Under the pieces are notes generated by a model that saw only the letters and a program-made list of their open reading frames with translations, was not told the DNA's origin and did not search any database. A DNA stretch of 64,000 nt from Luteibacter jiangsuensis (GTDB lineage: Bacteria > Pseudomonadota > Gammaproteobacteria > Xanthomonadales > Rhodanobacteraceae), in assembly GCF_030812295.1 (NCBI RefSeq), contig NZ_JAUSSK010000001.1, positions 186,001 to 250,000 on the forward strand, read 5' to 3'. Both the position numbers and the translations under genes were made by a program. Below, in pieces: positions 27,377-37,035 of this stretch. Positions within the stretch are counted from its first letter, which is position 1, and the number at the start of each line of letters is the position of its first letter.

Positions 27377-28724
27377 GGAGACCGTGCCGACACGTCACGT
27401 ACCGCCGAGGGCGATCGGCTTCTGGGGCGGTCTCTCGGCCAACGTGCTCAACATGATCGGCATCGGGCCGTTCGTGACCATTCCGCTCGCGCTCTCCGCC
27501 CTGGCGGGTCCCGGCGTGCTGCTGGGCTGGATCGCCGGCGCCTTCCTGTGCCTGTGCGATGGACTGGTTTGGGCCGAGTTGGGCTCGACCATTCCGGAGT
27601 CGGGCGGGCCGTACCATTACCTGCGGGAGGCATACGGGCGGGAGCGCATGGGGCGCCTCTTCGGCTTCCTCTACCTGTGGCAAACGCTGCTCACCGCCCC
27701 CCTTTCGATCGGCTCGGCCGCCGTGGGGTTCGCCCAGTACCTGGGCTATCTCGTGCCGTCGCTGGGCGATGGCGGACGGATACTCGTGGCGGCGGGCCTG
27801 TGCCTGGCCAATACGGCCGTGCTCTACCGGCGCGTTGGTGAGATCCAGAAGCTGTCGATGTTCATCACCGCCATCGTCGTCGTGGCCTGTGCCTGGATCG
27901 TCATCAGCGGCATCGCGCATTTCGACGTGGCGACCGCCAGCCGGTTCCTGCACATGCGCACGGACTCGACGCATGGATTCTGGCTCGGCCTGGGCGCGGT
28001 CTCGCTGATCGCCGTCTACGATTACGGCGGCTATAACAACGTGTGCATGCTCGGTGGCGAAGTGAAGCGGCCGCGACGCACCATTCCGCTGGCGGTGCTC
28101 ACCTCGATCCCGCTCGTGGCGGTGCTCTACCTCGGCCTCAACATCAGCATTCTCGGTGTGCTGCCGTGGGAGCAGGCCGCGCAGTCGAAGGCCGTGGTGG
28201 CGGATTTCATGCAAGCCATCCACGGCCGCATCGGCGGCACGCTGGCCGTGTCGTTGATCCTGCTCGCCAGCTGGGGATCGGCCCTGGTGGTGCTGCTCGG
28301 CTATTCGCGCGTACCTTATGCGGCCGCGGCCGACGGACAGTTTTTCCGGGTGTTCGCTAAGCTCCACCCGCGCGGGGGCTTTCCCACCGTGTCGCTGGTC
28401 TTCGTCGGCGCGACCTCGGCGCTGGCATGCTTCCTTTCACTGGAACGGCTGATCGCCACACTGATGGTCGTACAGATCCTGTTCCAGTACATCGCGCAGT
28501 GTTTCGCCGTGGTGGCCCTGCGCCGAAGGAAGGTTTCGGCCGAGGCTTTCCGCATGCCGTTCTACCCACTACCGATCGCCATCAGCGTGATCGGCTGGCT
28601 CTACCTCGTCGCCACCAGCGGCTTGCCGTCGGTCGTGACCGCCGTGGTCGCCGTCGTCGTCGGCACCCTCATCTTCCTGTGGCAAGCCCGGAGAACGCGC
28701 TCGTGGCCGTTTCCATCGACCTGA
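27369..28724 (+). CDS. APC-superfamily permease
   Basis: 451 residues from ATG at 27369, overlapping the GH35 stop by 8 bp; GTG at 27384 just after GAGGAG is an alternative. About 12 membrane helices; N-terminal GFWGGLSANVLNMIGIGPFVTIP is the unwound helix-1 signature of the amino-acid/polyamine/organocation family, and VSLIAVYDYGGYNNVCMLGGEVKRPRRTIP fits helix 6 and its following loop. Family members mostly carry amino acids, so one inside a glycoside operon is unusual; context suggests a glycoside or amino sugar. Overlaps the next gene by 22 bp. Confidence 0.85.
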   Translation: MTEETVPTRHVPPRAIGFWGGLSANVLNMIGIGPFVTIPLALSALAGPGVLLGWIAGAFLCLCDGLVWAELGSTIPESGGPYHYLREAYGRERMGRLFGFLYLWQTLLTAPLSIGSAAVGFAQYLGYLVPSLGDGGRILVAAGLCLANTAVLYRRVGEIQKLSMFITAIVVVACAWIVISGIAHFDVATASRFLHMRTDSTHGFWLGLGAVSLIAVYDYGGYNNVCMLGGEVKRPRRTIPLAVLTSIPLVAVLYLGLNISILGVLPWEQAAQSKAVVADFMQAIHGRIGGTLAVSLILLASWGSALVVLLGYSRVPYAAAADGQFFRVFAKLHPRGGFPTVSLVFVGATSALACFLSLERLIATLMVVQILFQYIAQCFAVVALRRRKVSAEAFRMPFYPLPIAISVIGWLYLVATSGLPSVVTAVVAVVVGTLIFLWQARRTRSWPFPST

Positions 28725-29650
28725 AGTCCTGGGATGTCGCCGTCGTGGGCGAGATCTATGCCGACCATGTGTTCAGTGGCTTCGCCCGCTGGCCGGGACC
28801 AGGCGAGGAAGTGCTCGCCAAGGACTACCTGCGGGAACTCGGCGGAGGCAGCGTGAACACCGCATGCGGGTTGTCGCGGCTCGGCCGGCGCACACGCCTC
28901 GTGGGGCTGATCGGCGAGACGGACTTCGACTGGTTCGAGCGACGGCTCGGCGATTTTGGCGTCGGCATGGACGGCATCCGCCTCGGTGTCGATGGCACTG
29001 GTACGACGGTCAGTGTCTCCACGCGCGAGGACCGCTCGTTCTTCACCTATCTGGGGGCCAACGCCGGATTGTCCGAACTGCTCGAGGTGCCGACCGTGAT
29101 CGCCGACCTGGTCGCCGCGCGCCACGTGCACTTCGCGATGCCGCTGGCACGCGAGCTGGCGGCGCGCATCCTCCCACAGCTCCGCCAGGCGGGATGCACG
29201 ACCTCGCTCGACGTCGGCCACAGCGCCGACTGGCTGCGCGATCCCACCAACCATGCGACGTGCCGCGAGATCGATTTTTTCCTGCCGAATGCGAAGGAAG
29301 CCTCCCTGCTCGTCGGCGACGACAACGCGGATGCCTATGCCGCATGGTCCGGCGCGCAGGGCTTGCGCCATACGGTGCTCAAGCTGGGCGCACGGGGCGC
29401 GCTGGTGGCCGACGCGGCGGGAACCCGCACCATCCATGCGCCTGTTGTCGAGGCGCTGGACACAACCGGCGCCGGCGATGCCTTCGACGCCGGACTCATC
29501 GACGCCGTGCTCGACGGCGAAACGCTGGACCGCTGCGTGCAGCGCGCCTGTGTCACGGGCGCCTTGTGCACCACCGCGGCGGGCGCCCTGCATGCTCTTC
29601 CCCATCCCCCTACCTTGAGGACTCTTCGTGAGCGGACGTACGGATCGTAA
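28703..29650 (+). CDS. PfkB-family carbohydrate kinase
   Basis: 315 residues from GTG at 28703, nine bases after GGAG. Ribokinase fold: ELGGGSVNTACGLSRLG near the N-terminus (sugar-binding GG motif) and DTTGAGDAFDAGLIDAV near the C-terminus containing the anion hole and catalytic aspartate. It should phosphorylate a sugar or nucleoside hydroxyl with ATP. It overlaps the permease gene by 22 bp and the GH4 gene by 23 bp, tying it to both; a kinase between a permease and a GH4 enzyme could supply the phosphorylated substrate. Confidence 0.87.
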   Translation: MAVSIDLKSWDVAVVGEIYADHVFSGFARWPGPGEEVLAKDYLRELGGGSVNTACGLSRLGRRTRLVGLIGETDFDWFERRLGDFGVGMDGIRLGVDGTGTTVSVSTREDRSFFTYLGANAGLSELLEVPTVIADLVAARHVHFAMPLARELAARILPQLRQAGCTTSLDVGHSADWLRDPTNHATCREIDFFLPNAKEASLLVGDDNADAYAAWSGAQGLRHTVLKLGARGALVADAAGTRTIHAPVVEALDTTGAGDAFDAGLIDAVLDGETLDRCVQRACVTGALCTTAAGALHALPHPPTLRTLRERTYGS

Positions 29651-31037
29651 GATCGCATTGATTGGAGGGGGCAGCGTCCGCTCGCCCCTGGTGGTTTTCG
29701 GTGTCAACGAGGCCGCGGAAGCGCTCGGCGCCGCGGAGATGGTCCTGTACGATCCCGATCCCGCGCGGTTGCGGATCATGGTCGATCTCGGCAAGGCCAT
29801 CGTCCGGCATTTCGGTGGCGACCTGCGCCTGCGCGGTGCGACCTCCCTGGAAGACACCATCGAGGGGGCGGACTTCGTCCTCAACAGCATTCGTATCGGT
29901 GGCATCGCCGGCCGGGCGGCCGACGAACGGGTGTCGATCGACCACGGATATCCCGGCCAGGAAACCACCGGTCCGGCCGGGGTCGCCATGGCGCTGCGCA
30001 CCATTCCCATCGCCATCGAGCAGGCCCGGCTGGTGGAACGATTGAGTCCCGATGCCTGGCTGGTGAACTTCACCAATCCCGCCGGCCTCATCACGCAGGC
30101 CGTGACCGACCACAGCAAGGCACGCATCGTCGGCATCTGCGATACGCCCACCGAACTGTTCCATAACATCGCACGTGCCCTCGGGGAACCGGCGGACGAG
30201 GTCGAGTGTGACTACGTGGGCCTCAACCATCTTGGCTGGGTGCGCGGCGTGCGCGTACGTGGCGAGGACGTCTTCGACCGCCTGCTGGCCGACGACGACC
30301 TGCTTCGACAGCTCTACCTCGCACCGCTGTTCGACTTCGAGATGATTCGCACGCTGCGCCTCGTTCCGACCGAATACCTGTTCTTCTATTACGAGAAGCG
30401 CCGCGCGCTGGATAACCAGCGCAGGCAAGGTGGCAGCCGTGGCGCGGAGATCCAGCGCCTCAACGATGAGTTGCTGGCGACGTTGACCTCGCGCCTCGGC
30501 GCGGGCGATGGCGAAGCGGCCGTCGACATCTACGCGGCATACCTTAACCAGCGCTCCGGTTCGTACATGAAGCTCGAAGCGGAAGGCGGGTCGGCCTTCG
30601 ACCATGGCGTCAGCCTGGAAGGCGATCCATTCCGCGTGGCGACCGGCTACCACCGCATCGCCATCGACGTGATGAGTGCGCTGACCGGCGCCAAGCCCTC
30701 TCGTATCGTGGTGAATACGCGCAACCGTGGCGCCTTGCCCGATCTTCCCGACGACGACATCGTCGAGATCGCATCGGATATCTCCCTCGATTCCATCGTT
30801 CCGCGGCCCATCGCGTCGTTGCCGGATGCGGTGAACGGTCTTGTCCGTTCGGTGAAGGCGTACGAGCGCGCGGCGATCGCGTCGGTGTTGGACCAACGCC
30901 GGCTCGAAGCACGCAAGGCGATGCTGATCCATCCGGCGATCGGCGAGTGGACGCCGTCCGGCGATTTGCTGGAGGCCTTGCTGGGGCATGCGAACGACGA
31001 TGGCGAATGTCTGTGCCATGGGCCGGTGCTTCGTTAG
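29628..31037 (+). CDS. GH4-family NAD-dependent glycosidase (6-phospho-beta-glucosidase-like)
   Basis: 469 residues, GTG start at 29628 after GAGGA. N-terminal NAD-binding motif KIALIGGGSVRSP; family features ADFVLNSIRIGG, NFTNPAGLITQAV, the metal-binding cysteine in IVGICDTP and the metal-binding histidine in VGLNHLGWVRGV. GH4 enzymes hydrolyse by NAD-linked oxidation at C3 with a divalent metal and act on 6-phospho-glycosides in the LicH branch, or on free glycosides in the MelA/AglA branches. The LicH-like wording favours a phosphorylated substrate. Last gene of the receptor operon; no PTS genes are nearby. Confidence 0.88.
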   Translation: MSGRTDRKIALIGGGSVRSPLVVFGVNEAAEALGAAEMVLYDPDPARLRIMVDLGKAIVRHFGGDLRLRGATSLEDTIEGADFVLNSIRIGGIAGRAADERVSIDHGYPGQETTGPAGVAMALRTIPIAIEQARLVERLSPDAWLVNFTNPAGLITQAVTDHSKARIVGICDTPTELFHNIARALGEPADEVECDYVGLNHLGWVRGVRVRGEDVFDRLLADDDLLRQLYLAPLFDFEMIRTLRLVPTEYLFFYYEKRRALDNQRRQGGSRGAEIQRLNDELLATLTSRLGAGDGEAAVDIYAAYLNQRSGSYMKLEAEGGSAFDHGVSLEGDPFRVATGYHRIAIDVMSALTGAKPSRIVVNTRNRGALPDLPDDDIVEIASDISLDSIVPRPIASLPDAVNGLVRSVKAYERAAIASVLDQRRLEARKAMLIHPAIGEWTPSGDLLEALLGHANDDGECLCHGPVLR

Positions 31038-31093
31038 CGATTCTTGCTTGCGCCTACAGATAACATGACGTTGTTTTTTGTTACGGTCGGCAC

Positions 31094-31131
31094 GTTGTCT
31101 GCGCAGTCGATTTGCATGCGTCGCAGACAAC
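31094..31131 (+). terminator. Hairpin downstream of the GH4 operon
   Basis: GTTGTCTGCG at 31094-31103 pairs perfectly with CGCAGACAAC at 31122-31131, loop 18 bases. A second perfect 9-bp hairpin lies at 31155-31163/31180-31188. Both are in the 280-bp gap after the GH4 stop (31037), which otherwise holds no gene; a T-run at about 31072-31079 precedes them. Likely 3'-end structures of the operon, without a canonical U-tract. Confidence 0.4.
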
Positions 31132-31317
31132 CATCGCTTCATGCGGTGCGAAGCGCGGGCCGGAAGTGCTGGAACACCCCCGGCCCGCCGGTGACAGTTC
31201 AAGGTCGCATGGGTGTAGCGGTGCACGTATCGTAAGAACCCACGATTGCCATCGAGCCGGTGCAACTGGTGATAGGCTTGCATCGTAGCGGCTACGACAG
31301 GCGGCAGGCTCGAACGC

Positions 31318-31551
31318 ATGGACACTCAAAAGACCTACTGGTTCGGTCGTAAGCGGTTCGGTTGGGGCATCGGCCCCAAGAGCTGGCAAGGGTGGTTGGT
31401 GTCGGCTGTTTACGTCGCGGTCCTCATCGGACTGCGACATCTGGGTCCGAAGACCCTGGACCACCAGGTCTTCCTTGTCCTCTCGATCGTTTCGACCTTG
31501 GTATTCGTGGGTGTCATCGCGTGGAAGTTCGAACGGCGTTCTCCCGGCTGA
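31318..31551 (+). CDS. Small two-helix membrane protein
   Basis: 77 residues. A basic, aromatic N-terminus (YWFGRKRFGWGIGPKSW) leads to two membrane helices (about 25-40, SAVYVAVLIGL, and about 49-68, VFLVLSIVSTLVFVGVIAW) and a short basic tail. It has the look of small conserved inner-membrane proteins of this order, but I recognise no named family. It stands alone between the GH4 operon and the ABC operon. Confidence 0.6.
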   Translation: MDTQKTYWFGRKRFGWGIGPKSWQGWLVSAVYVAVLIGLRHLGPKTLDHQVFLVLSIVSTLVFVGVIAWKFERRSPG

Positions 31552-31634
31552 CGACAGGGAAGCCGGGTACGAACGAGCCATGTGTCGGTATGCCATCGGC
31601 GTTGCGTGATGTGATGGGTTTTCGCAAGCAGCCA

Positions 31635-31657
31635 TCGCCGACAGGGTCGGCTCCCAC
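31635..31657 (-). repeat. REP-like palindromic element
   Basis: On the minus strand this reads GTGGGAGCCGACCCTGTCGGC and ends in GA: a GTGGGA head, then a perfect 6-bp stem GCCGAC/GTCGGC with a 3-base loop. That is the layout of the REP elements common in Pseudomonas and Xanthomonadales intergenic DNA. It lies in the 153-bp gap before the ABC ATPase gene. Confidence 0.55.
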
Positions 31658-31704
31658 CTCACCAAGCAAAGGGTAAACTGCCGTCTTTGCCCCGGAATCG
31701 TCGC

Positions 31705-32367
31705 ATGCTCAACGTCACCGGATTGGTGAAGACGGTCCCCGGTGGGCGGACCCTCTTCGAAAGGCTCGACCTGTCGTTGGCTCGCGGGGAGTTCGTCGCC
31801 GTGACCGGCGAGTCGGGCGCTGGCAAGTCCACCTTGCTCAACCTGGTCGCCGGTCTCGATTCGCCGGATGCGGGGAGCGTGTGTATCGATGGAACCGACA
31901 TCGCCGGCCTCGACGACGATGGCCGTACGCGTCTCAGGCGTGACCGCATCGGCTTCGTGTTCCAGGCATTCCATGTCCTGCCGCACCTCGACCTTGCCCA
32001 CAACGTGGCGTTGCCTCTTGCGCTGCAGGGACACGATGCGCATGCGTCGCTCGTCGCGGCGGAGGCGATGCTCGCTTCCGTGGGTCTTGGCGGGCGGGGT
32101 GATGCGTACCCACGGGAGCTTTCGGGCGGCGAGCTCCAGCGCGTGGCCGTGGCCCGCGCGCTCGTCCACCGGCCCGGCCTGATCCTGGCCGACGAGCCCA
32201 CCGGTAATCTGGATCCCGACACGGCGGCGCGCACGCTTGCATTGTTCGTCGACCAGGTGCGCCATGCCGGTGCCGCCGTGTTGTTGGTGACGCATTCCAC
32301 GGTGGCGGCTTCCGCTGCCGATCGGACGCTCGTGCTTTCGCCGACAGGCCTCGTCGAACGTGGCTAG
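31705..32367 (+). CDS. ABC transporter ATP-binding protein (LolD/MacB type)
   Basis: 220 residues from ATG at 31705 (a TTG six codons upstream is possible). Walker [11 protein letters not shown]-loop [12 protein letters not shown], signature [15 protein letters not shown], Walker [13 protein letters not shown] and H-loop THS are all intact. The sequence belongs to the LolD/MacB/FtsE-like group that powers FtsX-type permeases rather than importers. The stop overlaps the permease GTG start by 8 bp, so the two subunits are co-translated. Confidence 0.92.
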   Translation: MLNVTGLVKTVPGGRTLFERLDLSLARGEFVAVTGESGAGKSTLLNLVAGLDSPDAGSVCIDGTDIAGLDDDGRTRLRRDRIGFVFQAFHVLPHLDLAHNVALPLALQGHDAHASLVAAEAMLASVGLGGRGDAYPRELSGGELQRVAVARALVHRPGLILADEPTGNLDPDTAARTLALFVDQVRHAGAAVLLVTHSTVAASAADRTLVLSPTGLVERG

Positions 32368-34870
32368 GCCGGCGTCCCTTTCCGTCGCTCACCGCTGGCT
32401 CCTCTGGAGCGAGTGGCGGGCGTATCCCGGCAGGGCGCTAGCCGCGGTACTGGCGATCGCGCTGGGCGTGGCGCTGGGTTTCGCGGTGCACCTGGTCAAC
32501 GCGTCGGCGCTGGGCGAATTCGACAAGGCCATGCATTCGGTGAGCGGGTCGGCGGATCTCGAGATCAGGTCGGCCAACGCCTTTGGCTTCGATGAAATGC
32601 TCTATCCACGAGTTGCACGCTTGCCGGGGCTGGACGTGTCTCCCGTCGTTGCACTCTCCGCTCTCGTGGACGACAAGATCCAGGTCTCGTTGGAAGGTGT
32701 CGATGTCCTGCGCGCAGGCGGGATGGGGCAGGGTGCCTCCGACGGCGGGGCGGAGGGACTCGCCGACTTCCTCTCGGGCCGTTCGGTGTATCTATCGGCG
32801 GCGGCCCTTTCGGCGGCGGGGCGCAAGGTAGGCGATTCGATGACGCTCGGTGCGAACGGCCACGCGATCCAGGTTCGCATCGCCGGCACCCTGCCATCGC
32901 GCGCGAACACGAATGCCGTGACGATGGACATCGCCGCCGCCCAGTGGCGCTTCGGCATGCTTGGCCGTCTCCAACGTCTGGAAATCCGACTCGCACCGGG
33001 CATCGGCACCGCCGGGGCTATGCGTATGATCCGCGCGGTATTGCCGCCTGACGCCATCGTGACGGATACCGCCAGCGAAGCGGCGCGTAACGACGGACTT
33101 TCCGCCGCCTATCGGGTGAACCTCGACATGTTGGCGCTTATCGCGCTGCTGACAGGCGGTTTCCTCGTCTACTCCGCGCAATCGCTGTCGGTGGCAAGAC
33201 GGCGCGCGCAATTCGCGCTGCTACGCGTCCTGGGCATGCAACGCAAGAAGGTGCTGGGACAAGTGCTGACCGAGGCCTCCGTGCTGGGTGTGGTCGGGGC
33301 GGGTGCCGGGGTCGCGCTCGGGCTGGGTTTGGCGTCGCTTGCGCTGAACCTGTTGGGTGGCGACCTCGGTGGCGGTTACTTCCACGGCAATGCGCCGCAG
33401 CTCGTGTTCGCGCCCTGGGCGGCGGCGATCTTCGGGTTGCTTGGCGTCGGCGCGGCGGTACTCGGCAGCATGGTTCCCGCGCTGGCGGCATCGCGTATCC
33501 TCCCGGCCCTGGCGATCAAGAACGCGGGCGACGCCGTCGATCCACGCGTTCGTGCGCGTCCATGGCGTGCGGTCGTATGCCTGGTCGGGGCGCTCCTGGC
33601 TTCGCTGCTGCCGGCGGTGGGAGGAATCGCGTTGTTCGGCTACGTGGCGATGGCGCTGTTGCTGGCCGGAGGCGTGATGCTCATGCCCTGGCTCGCCCGC
33701 GCGCTCGTCTCCCCGCTGCGGCATGTGCCCTTGCGCCATGTCCCGTTCCGGCTCGCCACCGCCCGTCTTTGGGGCGCGCCGTCACAGGCATCCGTCGCTT
33801 TGGCGGGCATCGTGGCGTCCACCGCGTTGACCGTGGCGATGGCGGTGATGGTCACCAGCTTTCGCGGTTCGGTGGAGCGCTGGCTGGGCGATGTGTTGCA
33901 AGCGGATGTCTATCTCATCGCCGAGGGCGGACGTGGAGGGTTCGATGCCGCGACGCTGGAACGCATGCGCAAGGTACCGGGTGTGGCGTGGCTGGGTGTG
34001 CTCAAAGAGACGCCGCTCCAGTTCGATGCGCGGCGTCCCGCCGTTACGCTGCTTGCGCGCACCTTGACCGGGCCCGGCGGTCATCTCGCGTTGATGGGAT
34101 CGCGGATAACCGTCCCTGCCGGCGCGACCGCGGTATGGGTTTCCGAGCCGGCCTCGCGGATCTACCACTGGAAGCCGGGCGACACGTTGACGTTGCCGTT
34201 ACCCGGTTCGCCAAAGGCCAGGGTTGCCGGTGTCTGGCGCGATTACGCCCGCCAACACGGCGCGATCGTCATGGATGAAGGCACCTATGCCCGCCTCACC
34301 GGCGACCGCAGTCGCACAAGCGTATCGGTACTTCTGGCCCCTGGTGCCAACAGCGATACGGTCGTTGCGGGCCTGCGCTCGGCGGTGGGCCCCGGCGGAG
34401 GCGGTGTCACCGTGAGCCGGCCGCAGGATATCCGCCGGCAGGCGCTGGAAGCGTTCGACCGCAGTTTCCTCATCACGTACCTGCTCGAAGGCATCGCCGT
34501 ATGCGTCGGCCTGGCGGGCGTCGCGGCGACCATCGGTGCGCAGGTGCTTTCGCGTATACGGGAGTTCGGCATGCTGCGCCACGTGGGTGCGTTGCGCGGT
34601 GACCTCGTGCGCATGCTGCTGATCGAGGGCGCGCTGTTGGGACTGGTGGGTGGCATCGCCGGTGTCGCGCTCGGCGTGGCCATGAGCCAGGTGTTGATCC
34701 ATGTGGTGAACCCGCAATCGTTCCATTGGACGATGGACACCTTGTTGCCATGGCCCTTGCTGGGCTGGGTGATAGCCGGGCTGGCGGTGGCGACATCCGG
34801 CACGGCCCTGGTCGTGGGGCGGAGCGTGCTTTCCGCCGATGCCGTGCGCGCGGTGCGGGAGGATTGGTGA
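32360..34870 (+). CDS. FtsX-like ABC permease, two FtsX domains
   Basis: 836 residues, GTG start. One N-terminal helix (about 25-48) followed by a large periplasmic domain, then a first FtsX block of helices (about 255-480), a second periplasmic domain (about 500-690) and a second FtsX block (about 700-830), giving a duplicated MacB/LolC-like arrangement in a single chain. Such transporters extrude or release lipophilic substrates from the outer leaflet rather than importing. Partners are the upstream ATPase and the downstream AttH protein, whose ATG overlaps this gene's TGA. Confidence 0.87.
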   Translation: MARPASLSVAHRWLLWSEWRAYPGRALAAVLAIALGVALGFAVHLVNASALGEFDKAMHSVSGSADLEIRSANAFGFDEMLYPRVARLPGLDVSPVVALSALVDDKIQVSLEGVDVLRAGGMGQGASDGGAEGLADFLSGRSVYLSAAALSAAGRKVGDSMTLGANGHAIQVRIAGTLPSRANTNAVTMDIAAAQWRFGMLGRLQRLEIRLAPGIGTAGAMRMIRAVLPPDAIVTDTASEAARNDGLSAAYRVNLDMLALIALLTGGFLVYSAQSLSVARRRAQFALLRVLGMQRKKVLGQVLTEASVLGVVGAGAGVALGLGLASLALNLLGGDLGGGYFHGNAPQLVFAPWAAAIFGLLGVGAAVLGSMVPALAASRILPALAIKNAGDAVDPRVRARPWRAVVCLVGALLASLLPAVGGIALFGYVAMALLLAGGVMLMPWLARALVSPLRHVPLRHVPFRLATARLWGAPSQASVALAGIVASTALTVAMAVMVTSFRGSVERWLGDVLQADVYLIAEGGRGGFDAATLERMRKVPGVAWLGVLKETPLQFDARRPAVTLLARTLTGPGGHLALMGSRITVPAGATAVWVSEPASRIYHWKPGDTLTLPLPGSPKARVAGVWRDYARQHGAIVMDEGTYARLTGDRSRTSVSVLLAPGANSDTVVAGLRSAVGPGGGGVTVSRPQDIRRQALEAFDRSFLITYLLEGIAVCVGLAGVAATIGAQVLSRIREFGMLRHVGALRGDLVRMLLIEGALLGLVGGIAGVALGVAMSQVLIHVVNPQSFHWTMDTLLPWPLLGWVIAGLAVATSGTALVVGRSVLSADAVRAVREDW

Positions 34871-35940
34871 TGCGCCTGCTTCGTCTTGCCGTGCTGTCGT
34901 TGCTGGGGTTCGCGGCGTGTGGATGGGCCGATGACCGCGTCGCCTACGCACCAGTGCCAAAGGATGCACCGGTAGTGTTGCCGCGCGACCACGGTGCGCA
35001 TCCCAATTTCAAGACCGAGTGGTGGTACGTCACCGGATGGCTACAAACGAAGGGCGGCCCCGTCGGTTTCCAGGTGACGTTCTTCCGCTCGCGTCTGCCC
35101 TTCGACGATGGCAATCCCAGCCGTTTCGCGGCCAGGCAGGTCGTCGTCGGGCATGTCGCGCTTGCCGATCCCGTGGTGGGACATCTCGAACAGGGACAGC
35201 GGCTCGCACGCGAAGGCTTCGGCCTGGCCGAAGCGGCGACGGGAGACACCGACGTGGTGTTCGGCGACTGGCGTCTCGTACGCGACAAGGAGGGCAGCTT
35301 CACGGCTCGTGCGGGCACGGCCCGGTTCACTCTCGACTTGCATTTGAGGCCTACGCAGCCGGCACTGCTGCAAGGCGACCGCGGCTACAGCCGCAAAGGC
35401 CCTGGGCAAGACGAGGCGAGCGCTTATTTCAGCATGCCCCACCTGGCTGTCACAGGGCGACTGACGCGAGGTGCGCGTACCGAGACGATCCGTGGCGAAG
35501 CGTGGCTCGACCGTGAGTGGTCGTCGAACCTGCTCAATCCCCGCTCGGTGGGTTGGGATTGGGCGGGCTTGAACATGGACGATGGCAGCGCCGTGACCGT
35601 GTTTCGCGTGCGCGATGCGCAAGGTCATCCTGTATGGGCCGGCGGCAGCGTGCGTGGCGCGGACGGCACGCTCACCCTTCTCGGCCCCGGGGACGTGGCA
35701 TTCGCCCCCCGTCGCCGCTGGCATTCGCCACGTACAGGTGCGGACTACCCGGTCGAGACCACGGTGTCGGTCACGACTCCAGCCGGTACGAAACATTTCG
35801 AACTCCGCCCCTTGATGGACGACCAGGAGTTCGATACGCGCCGCACCGGTGGGCCGGTTTATTGGGAGGGAGCCGTGGAAGTGGATGGCGGCCGGGGGTA
35901 CCTGGAGCTGGTCGGGTACGGCGGCAAGGTCAATTTTTAA
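34870..35940 (+). CDS. AttH/CrtC-like lipocalin-domain protein
   Basis: 356 residues; ATG overlaps the permease stop by one base (TGATG). The N-terminus [20 protein letters not shown] is a signal sequence, with FAAC as a weak lipobox. Family marks: HPNFKTEWWYVTGWL near residue 40, SAYFSMPHLAVTG, AWLDREWSS and GWDWAGLNMDDGSAVTVFRVRD, matching the double-lipocalin AttH/carotenoid hydratase-like fold. AttH proteins recurrently accompany an ABC ATPase and FtsX permease (AttEFG-type), which is exactly the layout here. It probably binds a hydrophobic ligand delivered by, or for, the transporter in the periplasm. Confidence 0.85.
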   Translation: MRLLRLAVLSLLGFAACGWADDRVAYAPVPKDAPVVLPRDHGAHPNFKTEWWYVTGWLQTKGGPVGFQVTFFRSRLPFDDGNPSRFAARQVVVGHVALADPVVGHLEQGQRLAREGFGLAEAATGDTDVVFGDWRLVRDKEGSFTARAGTARFTLDLHLRPTQPALLQGDRGYSRKGPGQDEASAYFSMPHLAVTGRLTRGARTETIRGEAWLDREWSSNLLNPRSVGWDWAGLNMDDGSAVTVFRVRDAQGHPVWAGGSVRGADGTLTLLGPGDVAFAPRRRWHSPRTGADYPVETTVSVTTPAGTKHFELRPLMDDQEFDTRRTGGPVYWEGAVEVDGGRGYLELVGYGGKVNF

Positions 35941-36012
35941 ACCAAACGCACCGGACCGGCATCCCCTCCGGACCTGGCCCCATCATGGTCAGCCCGATCA
36001 GGGGAGCTCCCT

Positions 36013-37035
36013 ATGCGAGTTAGACGGTATTTTCTGAAGGCCGCCGTGTCGCTGGCGCTGCTGCTCTTCGTCCTTTCTGCATCCGCCGCGGATACCCCTC
36101 CGTCCCCAACGATATCGTCCGTCGATATCACCCACTTCTGGCAGGCCTACGACGCCGCTATCCGTGTGAGCGATCCGCTGGCGCAGCAGGACATCGTGCA
36201 GCGCCTGTACATCGACAAGGGTACCGCCGGTTTGCGGGCTTTCATGGAAGCGAAGGGTTATACGGTCCAGTCCTATGTGGATGCGATCCGGAGTTATCCG
36301 CGTTACTGGGCATCCATACGCCCGCATACGCTGCGCGCTCAATCGGCGATCGCGGCATTGCAGCCGGAGCTCGTGAAACTGAAGGTGCTTTATCCGCAGT
36401 TGCGGCCGGCGACCGTCTATCTCGCCATCGGCGCCTTGAAGTCGGGCGGCACGACCCAGGGAGACAAGGTACTCATCGGTGCCGAGCTCGCCACGGGTGA
36501 CGAGACGGTGGATATCGGCGAAATGACGCCGAAGATGCAGGCCTGGTTGACCGGATACTTCCGTAGCAAGCCGTTCGACAACATGGTGCTGCTGACAGTC
36601 CACGAGTTCGTGCACACGCAGGAACACGGTACCGCCAGGAACTTGCTGGGACAGGCGGTTTATGAAGGCGTCGCGGACTTCGTCGCCGAGAAGGTCACCG
36701 GCCGAAAGCCGCCGCTTCCCTATGTCGACTATGGCCCCGGGAACGCCGAGGCCATCAAGGCGGCGTTCGCCAAGGACATGAACGGCGAGGACACGAGCGG
36801 ATGGCTGTACAACGACACCCACAACGCCTTCGGTGTCCGGGATCTTGGTTATTACGTGGGTTATGCGATCTGCGAGGCGTATTACCGGAAGGCGTTGGAC
36901 AAGCGGGCCGCGATCCGGCAGATGATCGAGCTGGATTTTTCCAGCGCGCACGCGGTGGAGGATTTCGTCACCTTGAGTGGCTATTTTGCCAGGGTGCCCC
37001 GTCAGCACGGATTGCCGTCCTTGTCGCGACCTTAA
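36013..37035 (+). CDS. Secreted HExxH zinc-peptidase-like protein
   Basis: 340 residues. Signal peptide MRVRRYFLKAAVSLALLLFVLSASA. The motif HEFVH lies near residue 198 (LTVHEFVHTQEHG), with a downstream EGVADFVAE that can give the third zinc ligand, as in gluzincins and DUF2268-type predicted proteases. No other domain is seen. It is likely a periplasmic peptidase or peptidase-derived binding protein. Preceded by GGGGAGCTCCCT; its last four bases overlap the convergent gene's end. Confidence 0.78.
   Translation: MRVRRYFLKAAVSLALLLFVLSASAADTPPSPTISSVDITHFWQAYDAAIRVSDPLAQQDIVQRLYIDKGTAGLRAFMEAKGYTVQSYVDAIRSYPRYWASIRPHTLRAQSAIAALQPELVKLKVLYPQLRPATVYLAIGALKSGGTTQGDKVLIGAELATGDETVDIGEMTPKMQAWLTGYFRSKPFDNMVLLTVHEFVHTQEHGTARNLLGQAVYEGVADFVAEKVTGRKPPLPYVDYGPGNAEAIKAAFAKDMNGEDTSGWLYNDTHNAFGVRDLGYYVGYAICEAYYRKALDKRAAIRQMIELDFSSAHAVEDFVTLSGYFARVPRQHGLPSLSRP

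Noticed and set aside
31687-31704. TTG start for the ABC ATPase gene
   Set aside because: The ATG at 31705 directly begins the conserved domain and the TTG adds a short basic stretch without a better ribosome site.
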